Of a DNA stretch of 64,000 nt, positions 62,674-64,000 are shown one piece after another. Within the stretch, counting starts at the first letter, position 1. Every line of letters begins with the position of its first letter. The notes under the pieces are model-generated. The model was not told the origin of the DNA and made no database searches. It was given only the letters and a program-made list of their open reading frames with translations. The position numbers and the translations under genes are program-made. The stretch lies in NCBI RefSeq assembly GCF_000149955.1, contig NC_030986.1, positions 5,187,624-5,251,623 on the forward strand, given 5' to 3'. This DNA is from Fusarium oxysporum f. sp. lycopersici 4287. Lineage: Eukaryota > Ascomycota > Sordariomycetes > Hypocreales > Nectriaceae.

Positions 62674-64000
62674 TTACCGTAAACTTCCAAACCCTTTCTC
62701 GATGACGAACCGCACGGGTCGTCGAGCTCTCTTGGCTCTGTATCCAAACGCAGATCGTGGCATAAAGTTCTGCGATGTGAGCATAGCAACGCTCATGGCC
62801 TTGGGCGCAGGACCATCATCCTCTGATTGTCCCTGTCCAGAGGTTTCGCTTGACGTGGGCTCCGTAGAACGTTGACCAACGCGGTCATCAAACCCCCAGT
62901 TCGAAACACCACCGGCTCGGATCCATGACTCCAAGTTACGGCATTGACTGACATCCATCCAGTTCAGTCGCCCGCAGCCGTTGAGGACATTTTCGACGCC
63001 TCGGCCAGTGACACGCACGCAGCCACGAACACTGAGGGCTTCCAAATCGTTCAAGTGGAGCGCCACGCTTTCCAAACTTCCATCGCTAACCGCACTTCCG
63101 CAGAACGCCAATCGCAGCTCCCGCAACTTTGGCAGACGGAGAGCGACAACCTCTGTCGCCGTGTCAGAGAGTGCACAGCAGAACGATAGGTCCAGATGTG
63201 TAAGGTTCTTGGCTGAGTTAACCAAGGCAACGACAGCGTTGTCCGAGAGATATGTGCAATCAGCTAGGCACAGCCTAGATAGCTTTTCAAACCGGAATGG
63301 CGCCCATGATTGAAACCCTGCATCTGTAATCGATGTGCAACGCGTGAGGGACAGCGACTCGATACGGTTCGAAGCGTGTGCTGCTAAATGAGCCATGGAA
63401 CGATCTGTGATGTGCTTGCAATAGGAGAGATTGAGGCGTTTGAGTTTCGGGCACCCAACTACTGTACCTGGTGGCAGAACGTGCTGTGCGGCATGCTTCT
63501 GTTGCTGCTGCTTGCTTCGCGATCGAGCTGCAGAACTTGAGATAACGACTGATTTCGAAGGTGGTGGATCGGGTACAACCCAGCCAACAACGCGGCCTAG
63601 AAGATTATCACCGACCTTGCGGCAGTTGCTCCAGTCAACTTCTTCTAATCCCTTTGCGTTCTCGCTCATCTCCAAAATTTGGTTCGCGGAAACATCCCAA
63701 ACCGACTTCATCTTCCACTTCTTAACATTTTTGCCGCAACTGCGCCATAAAGCTCCAAACCCTTCATCCGTTATGTGAAAGCAATTATTCAGGTCAATGG
63801 ACAGAGCGCGAGTGCCAATGAAGGGAGCAAGCACCTTGATCAGGACTTCGTCAGTAACCTTACGGTTGTAAATTGAGAGGTCGACATCCTGGCAAACTTT
63901 GGGGGATGTAGTCAGGAGCTTACGCCAGTGTGTGCTAACAAGGCGTAGTCGAAACAGCTCTCCTATATCCACGTGCTTGAAGATGTAAATCAGGATCTCA
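62674..64000 (-). CDS. F-box/leucine-rich-repeat protein (5' partial)
   Basis: The frame runs off the right edge; at least 442 codons are visible. The first residues read EILIYIFKHVDIGELFRLRL followed by VSTHWRKLLTT, the C-terminal half of an F-box that would bind Skp1 of an SCF ubiquitin ligase. Cysteine-type LRRs follow (LKRLNLSYCKHITDRSMAHL, LSLTRCTSITDAGF, LDLSFCCALSDTATEVVAL, LSVRGCVRVTGRGVENVL) of the AMN1/FBXL kind, which hold the substrate. A low-complexity QQQQK insertion lies between the early repeats. The C-terminus is Ser/Glu-rich then basic (YRAKRARRPVRF). The substrate is unknown. The true start is outside the window. Confidence 0.88.
   Translation of the reverse strand, partial: EILIYIFKHVDIGELFRLRLVSTHWRKLLTTSPKVCQDVDLSIYNRKVTDEVLIKVLAPFIGTRALSIDLNNCFHITDEGFGALWRSCGKNVKKWKMKSVWDVSANQILEMSENAKGLEEVDWSNCRKVGDNLLGRVVGWVVPDPPPSKSVVISSSAARSRSKQQQQKHAAQHVLPPGTVVGCPKLKRLNLSYCKHITDRSMAHLAAHASNRIESLSLTRCTSITDAGFQSWAPFRFEKLSRLCLADCTYLSDNAVVALVNSAKNLTHLDLSFCCALSDTATEVVALRLPKLRELRLAFCGSAVSDGSLESVALHLNDLEALSVRGCVRVTGRGVENVLNGCGRLNWMDVSQCRNLESWIRAGGVSNWGFDDRVGQRSTEPTSSETSGQGQSEDDGPAPKAMSVAMLTSQNFMPRSAFGYRAKRARRPVRFVIEKGFGSLR

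Overview
The window reads as nuclear DNA of a filamentous ascomycete, most likely a Fusarium (Sordariomycetes). The reasons are small introns (44-112 nt, one of 438 nt) with GTRNGT donors, CTRAC/CTGAC-type branch sites and YAG/AAG acceptors, and housekeeping genes with typical filamentous-fungal architecture. Two Zn2Cys6 regulators and a gene density of about one gene per 2.5-3 kb fit as well. Species cannot be fixed from the sequence alone.

Layout, left to right. 1-348 is the 3' end of SLX4. A gene-free 4.1 kb follows, then a 922-aa Zn2Cys6 regulator (4.5-7.5 kb). 7.6-9.1 kb holds a short Fic-domain gene set between two tandem repeats. 9.3-12.7 kb holds a NUDT19-like Nudix hydrolase, an intron-containing tRNA-Lys(CTT) and, divergent from the tRNA, ribosomal protein uL14 (RPL23). 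14.1-26.6 kb holds a very large low-complexity nuclear-type protein, MTC1, NAD-type malic enzyme and an MFS sugar porter. 28.2-29.9 kb holds a second, longer Fic gene bracketed by diverged direct repeats. 30.3-31.6 kb is a secreted proteinase K-like subtilase. A 5.1-kb gene-poor stretch follows. 36.7-42.5 kb holds an ABM-like/zinc-ribbon protein, an intracellular GH2 beta-mannosidase and a Rab4-type GTPase. 43.7-48.1 kb is a same-strand trio: a C-terminally truncated homocitrate synthase, an HSD10-like SDR and a D-2-hydroxyacid dehydrogenase. 51.2-64 kb holds an aquaporin, a small membrane protein, an 8-exon NirA/NIT4-like Zn2Cys6 regulator, an amidohydrolase-2 protein, MsrA, a mitochondrial BI-1/GHITM-type protein and an F-box/LRR protein cut by the window edge.

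Most genes are unrelated housekeeping loci. The unusual parts are local. The two Fic paralogues lie 20 kb apart on the same strand. One has intact FIC and inhibitory motifs; the other has lost both the catalytic His (to Arg) and the inhibitory Glu (to Ser), and both genes terminate inside repeats. The homocitrate synthase stops before the C-terminal region that holds the known catalytic His/Tyr, yet keeps two TGASTCA (Gcn4/CPC1-type) sites in its promoter. The Rab4 homologue has Thr in place of the switch-II Gln.

All exon-intron joins were read by hand from splice signals and frame continuity and have not been tested against transcripts. Residue numbers refer to these models.
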